Of a stretch of DNA of 64,000 bases, positions 63,731 to 64,000 are shown piece by piece. Both the position numbers and the translations under genes were made by a program. The DNA is from Carex sylvatica (lineage: Eukaryota > Streptophyta > Magnoliopsida > Poales > Cyperaceae): positions 310,001-374,000 of the forward strand of contig CAXKVR010000045.1 of NCBI GenBank assembly GCA_964058845.1. The letters run 5' to 3'. Under the pieces are notes generated by a model that ran no database searches, was not told where the DNA came from, and worked only from the letters and a program-made list of their open reading frames with translations. Numbering within the stretch: the stretch's first letter is position 1; each line of letters begins with the position of its first letter.

Positions 63731-64000
63731 GTTAAAATCATTACCAAATTGGGCAAATTGATTAATTAGTCTATTTGGTTCAAAGTAGAAATCCTAATAA
63801 AGGAAGATAATTATTTAAAGATCATAATTCTGTCACAGGACCTACTTAATTGGAATTCGTTTTCTTTTAATTAAAGCTTATGACAAGAGCATTATACAAG
63901 TGCACCTTGTTAGGCAGGCAGTCTATGTCTATCCAGCAAGCAAATTAGAAAGATTGCACTCATTTCCTTGATATGAAAGTATTTTAATTGAAAATATAAT

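Overview
The window looks like nuclear DNA of a flowering plant, probably a eudicot. It is strongly AT-rich, its genes are split by many GT-AG introns, it carries a nuclear-type tRNA-Asn with a Pol III terminator, and it is crowded with plant-type transposable elements (MITEs with 8-10 bp target duplications, a 5'-truncated LINE with zf-RVT and RNase H domains, tRNA-derived SINEs, a solo LTR). I could not name the species.

Only four protein-coding genes are well supported, and I rebuilt all four exon by exon from splice sites and reading phase: an F-box/LRR/FBD-type gene (2873-4952, +), a GPI-anchored phytocyanin / early-nodulin-like gene (7310-9465, -), a Mediator subunit 26-like gene with a TFIIS N-terminal domain (33218-35696, +) and a complete beta-tubulin gene with a leader intron (54285-56530, -, leader to about 57455). 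One tRNA-Asn(GTT) gene lies at 19517-19590. These are ordinary, independently transcribed plant genes. Nothing suggests that they work as a cluster or pathway.

Layout: 1-2.4 kb is repeat-derived AT-rich DNA; 2.5-9.6 kb holds the F-box and phytocyanin genes; 9.6-19.5 kb is a field of inserted DNA elements (a 991-bp Mutator-like element, foldback MITEs, two MITEs inserted next to each other, a hAT-like element); 19.5-21.1 kb has the tRNA and a LINE fragment; 21-27.3 kb holds more MITEs, a SINE and a second hAT-like element; 27.3-33 kb is AT-rich with almost nothing recognisable; 33-36 kb is MED26; 36-54 kb is intergenic with MITEs, two more hAT-like elements, a solo LTR, a SINE and a 24-base poly-C run; 54.2-57.5 kb is beta-tubulin; the rest is AT-rich with foldback elements.

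I see no new multi-gene system. The most interesting content is the set of small non-autonomous transposon families that recur inside this single window with intact or near-intact target-site duplications. These include a Mutator-type MITE whose two ends are each themselves a palindrome, and a MITE-family terminal sequence lying directly against the stop codon of the F-box gene.
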